Shown here piece by piece: positions 48,326 to 57,419 of a stretch of DNA of 64,000 bases. Under the pieces are notes generated by a model, which saw only the letters and a program-made list of their open reading frames with translations, made no database searches and was not told the origin of the DNA. The stretch is taken from positions 3,337,001 through 3,401,000 of the forward strand of contig NZ_CP113432.1 in assembly GCF_026686735.1 (NCBI RefSeq). Reading direction: 5' to 3'. Position numbers and translations under genes: made by a program. Each line of letters opens with the position of its first letter. The stretch's first letter is position 1. The DNA is from Pseudomonas triclosanedens. GTDB taxonomy: Bacteria > Pseudomonadota > Gammaproteobacteria > Pseudomonadales > Pseudomonadaceae.

Positions 48326-49375
48326 CTATTGCGCAGCCATGATCTCGGTCACGGCGCGGGTGTAGGCCTTCTGCGTCTCGCCGCCCACATCACGCAACTG
48401 CTGTTGCTTGACCAGTTCTGCCGGCGTGGTGGTGAGGTTCGGGTACTTGGCCAGCAGGTCGGGCTTCAAGGTCGCCATCGCCGCCTGGTTGGGCACCTTG
48501 TAGAGGATGTTCTCCGCGACCCACGCATGGTTGGCCGGTTCGAGCATGTAGTTGATGAAGCGATAGGCCGCCTCGGGGTTCTTCGAACTCTTGAGCACCA
48601 CCATCGTGTCCACCCAGAGGTCGGAGCCCTCCTTCGGCACGACGAACTTGATCGCTTCGTTGGCCTGCGTGCCGTAGTTGCACCAGCCGTCCCAGGCATG
48701 GGCCATCAGCGCCTCGCCGGAGGCCAGCTTGGAGTAGAAAGTAGTGTCGTCGAAGGACAGCAGGCGCTTCTTGGTGGCGATCAACTGGTCGCGCACCGCA
48801 CTGATCTGCTCCGGGTTGCCGTCGTTCACCGACCAGCCGTTGGCGAGGAAGCCCGCGCCCAGCAGCCAGCGGTCGGTGGCCAGCATGGTGGTCTTGCCCT
48901 TGAGGGCATCGGAAGGCTTGAGCAGGTCACTCCAACTGGCCGGCGCGGGGCTGACCTTGTCCGAGCGATAGCAGATGCCGGTGGTGCCCCAAGTGTAGGG
49001 CACGGAGAAGTGGTTGCCCGGGTCGTATTCGAGCTTCTGCGCTTCGGGATAGAGATTCTTGAGGTTCGGCACCTTGGCCGGATCGATCTCGGCGAGCAGG
49101 CCCTGCTTGTGCAGGATCTCGGCGAAAGGCGAGGAAACGAACACCACGTCGTAGCCGTCGCCGCCGGAGGCCATGAGCTTGCCCATGATCTCTTCGTTGG
49201 TGGCGTGGAGGGACTTGTCGGCTTCGAGGCCGGTGGCCTTCTGGAACTTCTCCAGGGCATCCGGGGCCATGTAGCCGTCCCAGATGGAGATCACCAGATC
49301 CTTGGCGCTGGCGGTGGTGGCGGACAGCGTGAGCGCGAGGGTAGCCCCCGCGTAGAGCATGGTCTTCAGCTTCAT
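48326..49375 (-). CDS. Polyamine-type periplasmic binding protein (PotD/PotF family)
   Basis: The 349-residue precursor starts at ATG 49375; a GTG nine bases upstream is possible. It has a Sec signal peptide (ends ATTASA), then the PotD-like domain with DLVISIWDGYMAPDALEKFQ and PYTWGTTGICYRSDKV. WDGW near the centre belongs to the ligand pocket. It leads the ten-gene operon; a gap of 175 bases separates it from the PotB-type gene. Confidence 0.9.
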   Translation of the reverse strand: MKLKTMLYAGATLALTLSATTASAKDLVISIWDGYMAPDALEKFQKATGLEADKSLHATNEEIMGKLMASGGDGYDVVFVSSPFAEILHKQGLLAEIDPAKVPNLKNLYPEAQKLEYDPGNHFSVPYTWGTTGICYRSDKVSPAPASWSDLLKPSDALKGKTTMLATDRWLLGAGFLANGWSVNDGNPEQISAVRDQLIATKKRLLSFDDTTFYSKLASGEALMAHAWDGWCNYGTQANEAIKFVVPKEGSDLWVDTMVVLKSSKNPEAAYRFINYMLEPANHAWVAENILYKVPNQAAMATLKPDLLAKYPNLTTTPAELVKQQQLRDVGGETQKAYTRAVTEIMAAQ

Positions 49376-49564
49376 CTTGCGCACCTGACGATTGGTTGTT
49401 GTTGTGTCGACGGCAGCGGAACGAAAAGCGAACTACATGTCTTTTTTTAAAAATAAAAACCGAACAACTGGCGAAGTCAATACTTTCTTGCATTCTTGTT
49501 GCACCACCTTCCCTGTGGCATAAGGGGCTCGCACCGCCCAAAGCCCTGTCGGAGAGAGAACGGC
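49376..49564. promoter_or_regulatory. Divergent promoter region, potD-type gene and gntR
   Basis: This 189-base region contains TGTCTTTTTTTAAAAATAAA at 49438-49457. A similar T-run/A-run element, TGTTTTTTTTAGCGAAAAAA, stands at 50515-50534 before the second glycosyltransferase. Both may be targets of the GntR regulator between them, but the likeness is only by eye. Confidence 0.3.
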
Positions 49565-50497
49565 TTGAGCAAGGACACCGAAAAAAAACCGCGCACCAAC
49601 CACCTGGAACTGGCCCGGCGGATCATCGAGCATGCGCAGGACACTGGCCTGGGCGATGGCGATGCGCTGTCCGAACAGCAACTGGCGCGCAACTTCGGCG
49701 TGTCGCGCACGCTGATCCGCGCCAGCCTCGACCTGCTGCTGGAACAGCGCCTGGCAGCCCACGAGCCGGGCAAGGGCTATCGCCTTTGCGCCGACCCTTC
49801 GGCACAGGTGCTCGGCTCTGCCTTGCCCCAGGCCGAGGAGGAGGAGCTGGCCGCCTCGGTGCTGCGCGACCGCATGGCCGGCCGCCTGGGCAACAGCCTC
49901 AGCGCCAGTGAACTGATGCGCCGCTACGACATCGGCCGGGCAGCCGCACAGAAGGTGCTGACGCAACTGAGCGAAGACCAGGTGCTGGAGCGCGGCGCCG
50001 GGCAGAGCTGGTCGTTCCGCCCGCTGCTGAACAACCTCGCGGCGCTGGAAGACAGCCTGCGCTACCGGTTGATCCTCGAACCCGAGGCCCTGCTCGCCCC
50101 CGGCTTCGACCCCGACCTGGCGCGCCTGGCGCTACTGCGCGGGGCAATGGAGGAACTGCTCGCCGCGCCTATCGAACGCTTCGATATCGTGCAGTTCCGC
50201 GAGCTGGACATCAGCTTCCACGAACTGATCGCCCAGGGTTGCGGCAACCGCTTCGTCGGCGACGCACTGCTCCAGCACCAACGCCTGCGCCGCCTGCCCA
50301 ACCTGCTGCCGATGGTCAGCGTGCACCGCCTGCAGGAAGCCCTGCGCGAACACCTGCGGATCATCGAGCAGATCGAGCGCGGCCAAGTGGAAATCGCCGC
50401 CGACCTGATGCGCCTGCACCTGCGGCTGTCGTCAGCACAGCGGCCGCAGACCGCCAACCGCGGGATTCCACAGTCGCCAGCCGGACCCCGTCGGTGA
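49565..50497 (+). CDS. GntR-family regulator with two winged-helix domains
   Basis: The 310-residue protein most likely starts with TTG at 49565, six bases after GGAGAGAG; no ATG lies near. A first GntR helix-turn-helix is at about residues 30-75 (LSEQQLARNFGVSRTLIRAS), a second wHTH-like unit at about 105-155 (LSASELMRRYDIGRAAAQKV), and an FCD ligand domain follows (FRELDISFHELIAQGCGNRF). It is divergent from the polyamine-type operon and next to the second glycosyltransferase, so it probably controls both. Confidence 0.85.
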   Translation: MSKDTEKKPRTNHLELARRIIEHAQDTGLGDGDALSEQQLARNFGVSRTLIRASLDLLLEQRLAAHEPGKGYRLCADPSAQVLGSALPQAEEEELAASVLRDRMAGRLGNSLSASELMRRYDIGRAAAQKVLTQLSEDQVLERGAGQSWSFRPLLNNLAALEDSLRYRLILEPEALLAPGFDPDLARLALLRGAMEELLAAPIERFDIVQFRELDISFHELIAQGCGNRFVGDALLQHQRLRRLPNLLPMVSVHRLQEALREHLRIIEQIERGQVEIAADLMRLHLRLSSAQRPQTANRGIPQSPAGPRR

Positions 50498-50585
50498 TTA
50501 TTTTTCATCTTCGGTGTTTTTTTTAGCGAAAAAATGCACTATCAGTTTCAAGCAGTACCCCACCAGTAGCACCGTGGACGCGTCT

Positions 50586-51872
50586 ATGAAGCCAAGAACC
50601 AAAACCATCGCCTTCTTCCCCGAAGCCAGCTTCGGCGCCGCGCTCAACTGCATCGGCATCGCCCAGGCGCTGCGCGAGCTCGGGGCGCGTCCGGTGTTCA
50701 TCTGCCACTCGCACTTCCAGGGCATCTTCGCCGAGTACGGCTTCGCCGAATACCCGCTGCAACTGGACTCGCCGCTATCCGCCGCCGAGCACCAGCACTA
50801 CTGGGAGCGCTTCATCGAGCGCAACGTTCCCTACTTCGACCAGACACCGCTGGAACAGATCGACAGCTACGTGGCGCCGGCCTGGGACGCCATCATCGAC
50901 ACCGCCATCGAGTCGGAGAAGCCGCTGCAGCAACTGCTCGCACGGTTGAAGCCGGACGCCATCGTGCTGGACAACGTCGTCACCTTCCCGGCCATCGCAG
51001 CCGCCGGCTGCCCCTGGGTGCGCATGGTCTCCTGTGCGGAAACCGAGCTGCCCGACGCCGCCGTGCCACCCTATCTTTCCGGTGCCAGCAGCAGCGATGG
51101 ACAGGCCTGCGCAACCTACCGCGAGCGCTATCTGCAAGCGACGAAGCCGGCGCACGAGCGCTTCGCCCGCTTCCTCGCCGAATGCGGCCACCCCGCCCTG
51201 CCCCCCGGCCAGTTCCTCGAAGACTCGCCCTGGCTCAACCTGCTGCTGTCGCCGACGCCGGTGCGCTACAGGCGCGAGAAGCCGCTGCCGGCCGAACGCT
51301 ACCTGTACCTCGACGGCTGCGTCCGCAGCGAGGCGCCCTATGTGCCGCCACAATTCCCCCGCCATGACGATGCGCCGCTGATCTACGTGAGCTTCGGCAG
51401 CCTTGGCGCGGCCGACGTGGCAATGATGCAGCGCCTGATCGACGCCGTGGCACTGCTGCCCTACCGTTTCCTGATCAACGTCGGCGCCTACCGCGAGCAC
51501 TACGGCACAGTACCGGACAACGTCTACCTCGATAGCTGGTTCCCGCAACCTGCGGTGCTGCGCGAATGCCAGCTGTTCATCCACCACGGCGGCAACAACA
51601 GCTTCTGCGAAGCGCTCTACTACGGCTTGCCGTCGGTGATCATCCCTTATTGCTGGGACGGCCACGACAACGCCCGGCGCGCCGAGGAAGTCGGCGTGGC
51701 GCGCTACCTGCCGCGCTTCGAAGACCCACTGGCAGCACTCCCCCGGGCTCTCGCCGAACTGCTCGCCGACAATGCCATGCACCAGCGCCTGGCCGCCGCG
51801 CGCGAAACGATGCAGGCCTCGCGCGGAACCGAGACGGCAGCACGAGCGATTCTCGGCATCTGCGCCGACTGA
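50586..51872 (+). CDS. GT1-family glycosyltransferase, copy B
   Basis: The 428-residue protein starts at ATG 50586; the frame to 50514 lies in the promoter. It is a clear paralogue of copy A: KTIAFFPEASFGAALNCIGI, PLIYVSFGSLGAADVAMMQR, FIHHGGNNSFCEALYYGLPS and PYCWDGHDNARRAEE. It has the same D-G in place of D-Q in the donor site. Two such enzymes on either side of one GntR gene suggest two acceptors or two sequential transfers. Confidence 0.85.
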   Translation: MKPRTKTIAFFPEASFGAALNCIGIAQALRELGARPVFICHSHFQGIFAEYGFAEYPLQLDSPLSAAEHQHYWERFIERNVPYFDQTPLEQIDSYVAPAWDAIIDTAIESEKPLQQLLARLKPDAIVLDNVVTFPAIAAAGCPWVRMVSCAETELPDAAVPPYLSGASSSDGQACATYRERYLQATKPAHERFARFLAECGHPALPPGQFLEDSPWLNLLLSPTPVRYRREKPLPAERYLYLDGCVRSEAPYVPPQFPRHDDAPLIYVSFGSLGAADVAMMQRLIDAVALLPYRFLINVGAYREHYGTVPDNVYLDSWFPQPAVLRECQLFIHHGGNNSFCEALYYGLPSVIIPYCWDGHDNARRAEEVGVARYLPRFEDPLAALPRALAELLADNAMHQRLAAARETMQASRGTETAARAILGICAD

Positions 51873-51886
51873 TCGTTGCTCGGTCC

Positions 51887-52933
51887 CTACCCTTGAGCCG
51901 AAGCCACCGCCTCGTCGCGGCAGGCGGACGGACTCTGGCCGGTCCAGCGCTTGAAGGCTCGGCGAAAGCCGCGCACATCGCTGTAGCCAAGGGCCTCGGC
52001 GATGCGTTCCAGAGGCATGTCCGGATTGTTCAGCAGACTCATGGCACGCGTCCGGCGCACCTGGTCCTGCAGGGCCTCGAAGGTCATGCCGTGTTCGCCC
52101 AGGCGCCGACGCAAGGTACGGCTGCTCATGTTGAGGCCGGCGGCAACCTTGTCGATGTGGCTGCCCAGCGACAGGTCGCGGAGGATGGCGCGCTCCACCG
52201 ATTCCAGCAGGTCCATCTGTTGTCGCGCCTGGGCACTCTCGGCTTCCAGCAGGTTGAGCGCCTGGCGCAGGGCGACGGGCTGGTGGCCAGGCAACGGCAG
52301 GTCCAGGCAATGACTGGCGATCACCATGCGGTTGTGCAGGCAGCCGAAGTGCAGGTTCGGCCCGAGCAGGCGCCTGTATTCTGCCTCGTAGCTCGGCGCG
52401 GCATGTGTGAACTCGAAACGCAGGGGCTCGAACGCAGTGCCGATCAGTGCGCGGTTGTACACCAGCAGGCTGGCGAAGAACTCCTCCACCGCGAACCTCT
52501 GGATGTCCGCATGTGGCAACCGGCATTCGACTTCGACGAAGCTCTCGTCGGGGCCTTCGAGCAGGTTGCAGACCGCGATGCCACCGGTGGTGTGCTGGAA
52601 GCGCCGGCCGGTCTCGAAGGCATCGCGCAGGGTCTTGCACAGCGACAGCACGTGCCCGAGCAGGCCGAGCGTACCGAGCACATTGCGATGGCCGACCCAC
52701 AGGCCGAGGCCGCGCTCCGGCAAAGCCTCCAGGGCCCGTTGAATCATGCTCGCAGCCTGGCGGTAGGAGATACGCTGGGCCGGGTCCTGCAATTCTTCGA
52801 CGGTAAAGCCGAGCCCGCGGCACAGGCGCTCGCCACTCACGCCCTTGTCGCCGGCGACCTCGGCAAGGGTCTGCAACAGGAAAGGCGAAACCAGGGCCAG
52901 GTCGAACTGCGCGTCGATGGGAGTACTGGGCAT
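51887..52933 (-). CDS. AraC-family regulator with arabinose-binding-like domain
   Basis: The 348-residue protein starts at 52933; the longer frame to 53089 lacks a site. Residues 15-215 resemble the OruR/ArgR-type N-terminal domain of Pseudomonas AraC proteins. The C-terminal helix-turn-helix pair reads KVAAGLNMSSRTLRRRLGEH and IAEALGYSDVRGFRRAFKRW. It is convergent with the second glycosyltransferase and divergent from nothing close; its targets are unknown. Confidence 0.9.
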   Translation of the reverse strand: MPSTPIDAQFDLALVSPFLLQTLAEVAGDKGVSGERLCRGLGFTVEELQDPAQRISYRQAASMIQRALEALPERGLGLWVGHRNVLGTLGLLGHVLSLCKTLRDAFETGRRFQHTTGGIAVCNLLEGPDESFVEVECRLPHADIQRFAVEEFFASLLVYNRALIGTAFEPLRFEFTHAAPSYEAEYRRLLGPNLHFGCLHNRMVIASHCLDLPLPGHQPVALRQALNLLEAESAQARQQMDLLESVERAILRDLSLGSHIDKVAAGLNMSSRTLRRRLGEHGMTFEALQDQVRRTRAMSLLNNPDMPLERIAEALGYSDVRGFRRAFKRWTGQSPSACRDEAVASAQG

Positions 52934-53160
52934 GGGAGCTGTTCTCGAACTGGAGCGCCTGACGTTCTTGTTTTGTGGGAGCCAGTGCGCGGCGGCGCCA
53001 TCATAGCGTGTTCGCGCGCATCCCAAGAACGAGCGTAACAGAATATTACAGACTCCCGGCAAGCCTCGGCGGACCGGCGCCGTCAGCACTGGCGCGCAGT
53101 TGCGGACAGAAAAAAACCCAGGTCGCAGGCCCGGGTTTCTTCATCTGGATGAGCCGGAAC

Positions 53161-54438
53161 TCAGGTGTAGACCGGCCAGTGTTCGACGATTCGTCCCTCG
53201 CGCACCGCCAGCAGGTCACCGAACTGCAGGAAGATCGACTCGGACTGCGTGGGCCGCAGGAATACCTGGTCGTCCACGCCCAGGCCGACGGCATGGGAGC
53301 CGTTGATCATTTCCTGGTTCGAGCTGCGCCCGTACAGCCCGTTGAATTGCAGCCCCCGGGGCGACTCGGGCTCGGCCATCCAGTTGCCGCCGTAGACGAA
53401 GAAGGTCTCGCGCAGGTTCGGGTCCCACCAGGAGAACAGCGCGGACTTTTCGTCCAGCGCCGGCATCCGCACCGCGCCGGTGCTCTTGAGCACCGGCGTG
53501 GCAATGAAGGCCGCGCTCTGGTGATCCATCAGCGACGGCAGGTCGTAGTGAGTCGGCTTGACCAGCGCCGACCCTACCGAAACCTCGGTGCTGGTGCGCT
53601 CGTTCTCGTGCATCCTGTAGCTCGGGCTGCCGGCGGTATTGAGCGTCAGGCCCGGCTTCCACAACGGCGCATGCTGGGTGCGGGCGTAGTCGACGAAACC
53701 GTCGTAGAGCTTCATGACCTTGGCGAAGAGTTCTTCCGGCGAGCCGAGGATGCCGGGCACGCCCATGCCGACGAAGGGGTCGTAACCCATGAAGCCGGCG
53801 AATTCCAGGTGCTGCGGGTTGGCGCCGATCAATGCGAGCATCTGCCCGAGGGTCGCGTGGTCCGCCACGCCACCGCGGTGCAGCCCGACGTCCAGCTCGA
53901 TGTTGATCCGCAGCCGGGTGTTGAGTGCCCTGGCCAGCTCCAGATATTGCTGCAGGCGCTCGGGCGTATCCAGCAGCCATTGCAGTTGAGCGCTCGGGTC
54001 GAACGCGCCGCGATGGTTCGCATAGAACTCCTGCGCGGAACGTACCGGCAGCGGCTTGCCCAGCAGCAGGTCGGCATCGGTAAAGCGCTCGGCATCATGA
54101 TTGAGGAATGGCTGGTGGAACGACATCATCCGCCGGGTGCCCGCGCGCCTGGCGATGTAGTCGAGCAGTTGCGGCGACGGCAGCGACTTCTCCACCAGAC
54201 GCAGGTGCTTGCCGGTGCGGCGCACCGACCGCATCACCACATCGACGTTGTGGTCCAGGCGGTCCAGGTCGATCAGCATGACCGGGCGCATCGGGCCGTG
54301 CTCGCGCATTTCGCGGTTGAGCCGGGCAAAGTATTCGTCATACGGGGCGCCGTTATCCGATGGCCGCAGCCAGGCTCCCGCCCCCGCCAGCAGCACGCCC
54401 GCCCCGGCCGCACCGACGATGAAATTGCGTCGTTTCAT
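53161..54438 (-). CDS. Exported alanine racemase / D-threonine aldolase-like protein
   Basis: The 425-residue protein starts at 54438 after AAGGAG. It has an MKRRNFIVGAAGAG start, typical of a Tat signal. The next part, PVMLIDLDRLDHNVDVVMRS, is the fold-type III PLP barrel, with Lys84 (LVEKSLPSPQLL) as likely PLP lysine, and later INIELDVGLHRGG. Such enzymes cleave or racemise D-amino acids. Export through Tat, already folded with cofactor, is unusual. It is the third gene of a periplasmic redox operon. Confidence 0.78.
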   Translation of the reverse strand: MKRRNFIVGAAGAGVLLAGAGAWLRPSDNGAPYDEYFARLNREMREHGPMRPVMLIDLDRLDHNVDVVMRSVRRTGKHLRLVEKSLPSPQLLDYIARRAGTRRMMSFHQPFLNHDAERFTDADLLLGKPLPVRSAQEFYANHRGAFDPSAQLQWLLDTPERLQQYLELARALNTRLRINIELDVGLHRGGVADHATLGQMLALIGANPQHLEFAGFMGYDPFVGMGVPGILGSPEELFAKVMKLYDGFVDYARTQHAPLWKPGLTLNTAGSPSYRMHENERTSTEVSVGSALVKPTHYDLPSLMDHQSAAFIATPVLKSTGAVRMPALDEKSALFSWWDPNLRETFFVYGGNWMAEPESPRGLQFNGLYGRSSNQEMINGSHAVGLGVDDQVFLRPTQSESIFLQFGDLLAVREGRIVEHWPVYT

Positions 54439-54454
54439 GGATTCTCCTTCCTTG

Positions 54455-55849
54455 TCAGGCCACGCCCAGGATCGAGGACAGGTGGGCATTGAGGAACTTG
54501 CCCTGCGGGTCCAGCGCCTGGCGTACTTCGGTGAACTCCTTCCAGCGCGGATACAAAGGTTGCAGCGCCCGCGCATTCAGCGTGTGCAGCTTGCCCCAGT
54601 GAGGCCGCCCCGCGTATTTCCAGAAGATCGGCTCGACGGCGGCGAAGAAGTTGTGGTGGTCCATGCTGTAGTGCTGGTGCACGGAGATGGAGCAACTGTC
54701 GCGCCCCTCGAACATGCTCAGCGGAATGTCGTCGGCCTTCACGTAGCGGTACTCGATGGGAAACCAGGTGCGCAGGTCCCGGTCGTTGATCAGCTTGAGG
54801 ATTTCCCGCAGGCAGGCCGGACCGTGCTCGGCCGGGACCGAATATTCCATCTCGTTGAAACGTACGTTGCGCACGTTGGCGTAGATCTCGTAGGAGTCGT
54901 CCACGCGGTCGTCGAAGCTGGCGATGTGGCGCAGGCTGTTGAGCAGGAAGCTGCGCGCGGCCGGGAAGTCGCTGCCGTACTTATCGAGGTTCTCGATCAG
55001 GCCGACGAACTCGTTGCCCCCCTCCTTGGCCGGGTCCTGCGGCGGAGTGGCCGGGTCAGTGGTCTCGTTGAGCGCGATGGACAGCGCGTAGTCGGAATGG
55101 GTGATCACCTGCATCTCCCAATGCTGGTTCTCGCGGGTGTTCTTCTCCACGTCCTCCAGCAACTCCTCGGTGCTGGCCACCCACTGTTTCTCGCGCAGGC
55201 GGTAGGCCGCGCGGTTCTGCATTCGCACCCGGGTGGCGACGCCCAGGGCGCCCAGGGAAACCCGCGCGGCGTTGAACACCTCGGGATGCCGCCGGGCGTC
55301 GCAGTCCAGAACCTCGCCGCTGGCTGTCACCAGTTGCAGGCCGGTGACGGTGGACGAATAGGAGCCGAAGCCGACTCCTGTGCCGTGGGTCGAGGTGGAA
55401 ATCGCCCCGGCCAGGGTCTGGTAATCGATATCGGCCATGTTCGGCAGGGCCTGGCCTACCTCCTTGAGCGCCGCCCCCATGAGCGACATCGGCGTGCCGG
55501 CGGCGAATTCCGCCTGCAAGGTACTGGCATCGTGTCCGAGCAGACCGTTGAAGTAGGCGAGGGAAACCAGCGTGCCGTCGGTGGGCACCAGGGCGCTGAA
55601 GGAGTGGGCCGAGCCGACCGGGCGGACCTTGCCCTGGGCCTGGCGGATGATCTGGACCAGCTCGTCCAGGCTCTGTGGCGCAAGGCGCGCCAGCGGCAGG
55701 CAGCTCTGCCCGCCGGACCAGTTGCGCCAGGGAATCAGGCGCGGGGCGCGAGCCGGTTCGGCCGCCAGCGCATGACCGGAAAACGCCGCGAAGGCGCCGG
55801 CAACGCCGGCACGCCACAGCAGTTGGCGACGGGTGAGATGAATGGACAT
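54455..55849 (-). CDS. Exported FAD-linked oxidase, aldonolactone oxidase type
   Basis: The 464-residue protein has a twin-arginine start (LTRRQLLWRAGVAGAF) and the VAO/ALO flavin fold: VRPVGSAHSFSALVPTDGTL, GAISTSTHGTGVGFGSYSST, and the C-terminal RPHWGKLHTL and LDPQGKFLNAHL. The His of GSAHS may hold FAD covalently. Relatives oxidise sugar lactones or alditols. It is 16 bases before the PLP-protein gene and should pass electrons to the cytochrome encoded upstream. Confidence 0.85.
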   Translation of the reverse strand: MSIHLTRRQLLWRAGVAGAFAAFSGHALAAEPARAPRLIPWRNWSGGQSCLPLARLAPQSLDELVQIIRQAQGKVRPVGSAHSFSALVPTDGTLVSLAYFNGLLGHDASTLQAEFAAGTPMSLMGAALKEVGQALPNMADIDYQTLAGAISTSTHGTGVGFGSYSSTVTGLQLVTASGEVLDCDARRHPEVFNAARVSLGALGVATRVRMQNRAAYRLREKQWVASTEELLEDVEKNTRENQHWEMQVITHSDYALSIALNETTDPATPPQDPAKEGGNEFVGLIENLDKYGSDFPAARSFLLNSLRHIASFDDRVDDSYEIYANVRNVRFNEMEYSVPAEHGPACLREILKLINDRDLRTWFPIEYRYVKADDIPLSMFEGRDSCSISVHQHYSMDHHNFFAAVEPIFWKYAGRPHWGKLHTLNARALQPLYPRWKEFTEVRQALDPQGKFLNAHLSSILGVA

Positions 55850-55865
55850 CGAACGAGCCCCCCGG

Positions 55866-56234
55866 TTATCGGACCTGCTGGCCGGACATGAAGGAAATCA
55901 GGGCGAGGAACTCGTCCTCCGAGCACTGCATGCACATCCCCATCGGCGGCATGCCCTTGTAGCCGTTGATGCTGTGATCCAGCAGGCTATCGCCACCCTG
56001 GGCGAGCCGTGGCTGCCAGGCCTTGGCATCGCCGGTCTGCGGCGCCCCGGAAGCCGGGTTGGCGTGGCACAGCTTGCAACTGCTGTCGTAGATCTTCGCC
56101 AGGGCGGGATCGCTGGGGGCCAGGGCGGCGGTGTTGCGGGTGCTGGCTGGCGGCGCGTCCTCGCCACAGCCGCCGAGCAGCGCGGCCACCGCCAGCACGG
56201 CAGCCGGCAGCAGCGGTGTTGCGGGTTTCAGCAT
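55866..56234 (-). CDS. Cytochrome c5-like lipoprotein
   Basis: The 122-residue precursor starts at 56234 after GGGGAG. Its signal ends in the lipobox LLGGC (Cys23). One haem site, Cys53-x-x-Cys56-His57, and a late GMPPMGMCMQCSEDEF fit cytochrome c5, whose extra Cys pair forms a disulfide; the Met there is the likely sixth ligand. It would be anchored in a membrane and accept electrons from the flavoprotein encoded 16 bases downstream. Confidence 0.85.
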   Translation of the reverse strand: MLKPATPLLPAAVLAVAALLGGCGEDAPPASTRNTAALAPSDPALAKIYDSSCKLCHANPASGAPQTGDAKAWQPRLAQGGDSLLDHSINGYKGMPPMGMCMQCSEDEFLALISFMSGQQVR

Positions 56235-56525
56235 GATGCTCCCCTTTTCTACCGCACCGGGAAGACGGGCGCGGATTATTGTTGGCATGGGTAGAGCGAC
56301 GTTAAGCCAGGCGCCGCCCGCCACTAAGGGCATTGGCGGCCAACAAGGGGGCAATGGGGGACAACCCGGCGGCCACCCCGAGTGCCGCCTCGGCACTCGC
56401 CGGCACTGCGATGGAAAAAGCTGCGGCACGAGACCTTCCCAAGCCTTGCGGGCGCCCGGCAAGATAACCGTGCTTGCCGCCGCGATCCGGTGGCCTACTT
56501 TCTTGCCTTGCACCCCGGGAGCCGT

Positions 56526-57410
56526 ATGCAACCGCGCGACTTTGCCGCCTACCTGTTCCTTGCGATCGGCTGGGGGCTGTCCTTTCTCGTGCTGCTCAAG
56601 GCCATCGCCGGGTTCGGCTGGGTCGGCGCGGTCAGCTTCCGTGCACTGATCGCCAGCTTCACGCTGTTCGCGGTGGCCAGGCTATCCGGACGCAGGCTGA
56701 ATTTCGAAGGGCTGTGGAAGCCGCTGTGCGTGGTGGGCGCCACGACGGTGGCAGGCCAACTGATCGGCATGACGTATGCCACTCCGCGCATCGGCACCGC
56801 GATGGCAGCGATCTTCGTCGCCGGCATTCCGCTGTTCTCCATGCTCATCGGCCGCCTCTGGGGCCTGGAGCGCATCACCTGGAGCGGCCTGGGCGGCTTG
56901 GTGCTGGGCTTCTGCGGCATGGTGCTGCTGGTGGGTTTTCCGGCGGTGCCGATCACCCACGAATTCATCCTCGGCAGCGCGGCCTCGGTGTTCGGTGCGA
57001 TCTGCGCGGCTTTCGGCAGCAACTACGCCAGTCTGAAGCTGCGTACCGCCGGCCCCTGGGAAGTGACCTGCGGCGCCTTCCTGATCGGCGGGCTGCTGAC
57101 GCTGCCGCTACTGATCTGGGTGCCGGTGCCCGGTATGCCAGAGCCGGTCGACTTCCTCTTCCTGCTGCTCTGCGGCTGCGTGCTCAGCGCAGTGAACTAC
57201 GTCGTCTACTTCCAGCTCGTCGCGCGCATCGGCGCCACCCGAACCATCAGCGTGGAGTTCGTCGTCACTGTGGTCGCCGTGCTGGTCGGCGCGCTGGTGC
57301 TGGGCGAAAGCCTTTCGCTGATGCAGGGTGTGGGCGCACTGATCATCCTGGTCGGCTGCGCTCTGGTGCTCGGCCTGATACCGGGCACCAGAGCGCGCGC
57401 AGTCAGTTGA
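56526..57410 (+). CDS. EamA-family (DMT) exporter
   Basis: The 294-residue inner-membrane protein starts at ATG 56526; the upstream frame to 56382 has a polar, unlikely start. It has ten helices in two halves with the EamA pattern (FLAIGWGLSFLVLL; GTAMAAIFVAGIPLFSMLIG; SVEFVVTVVAVLVGALVLGE). Members export amino acids and other metabolites. It is divergent from the periplasmic redox operon. Confidence 0.88.
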   Translation: MQPRDFAAYLFLAIGWGLSFLVLLKAIAGFGWVGAVSFRALIASFTLFAVARLSGRRLNFEGLWKPLCVVGATTVAGQLIGMTYATPRIGTAMAAIFVAGIPLFSMLIGRLWGLERITWSGLGGLVLGFCGMVLLVGFPAVPITHEFILGSAASVFGAICAAFGSNYASLKLRTAGPWEVTCGAFLIGGLLTLPLLIWVPVPGMPEPVDFLFLLLCGCVLSAVNYVVYFQLVARIGATRTISVEFVVTVVAVLVGALVLGESLSLMQGVGALIILVGCALVLGLIPGTRARAVS

Positions 57411-57419
57411 TAGCCTGCA

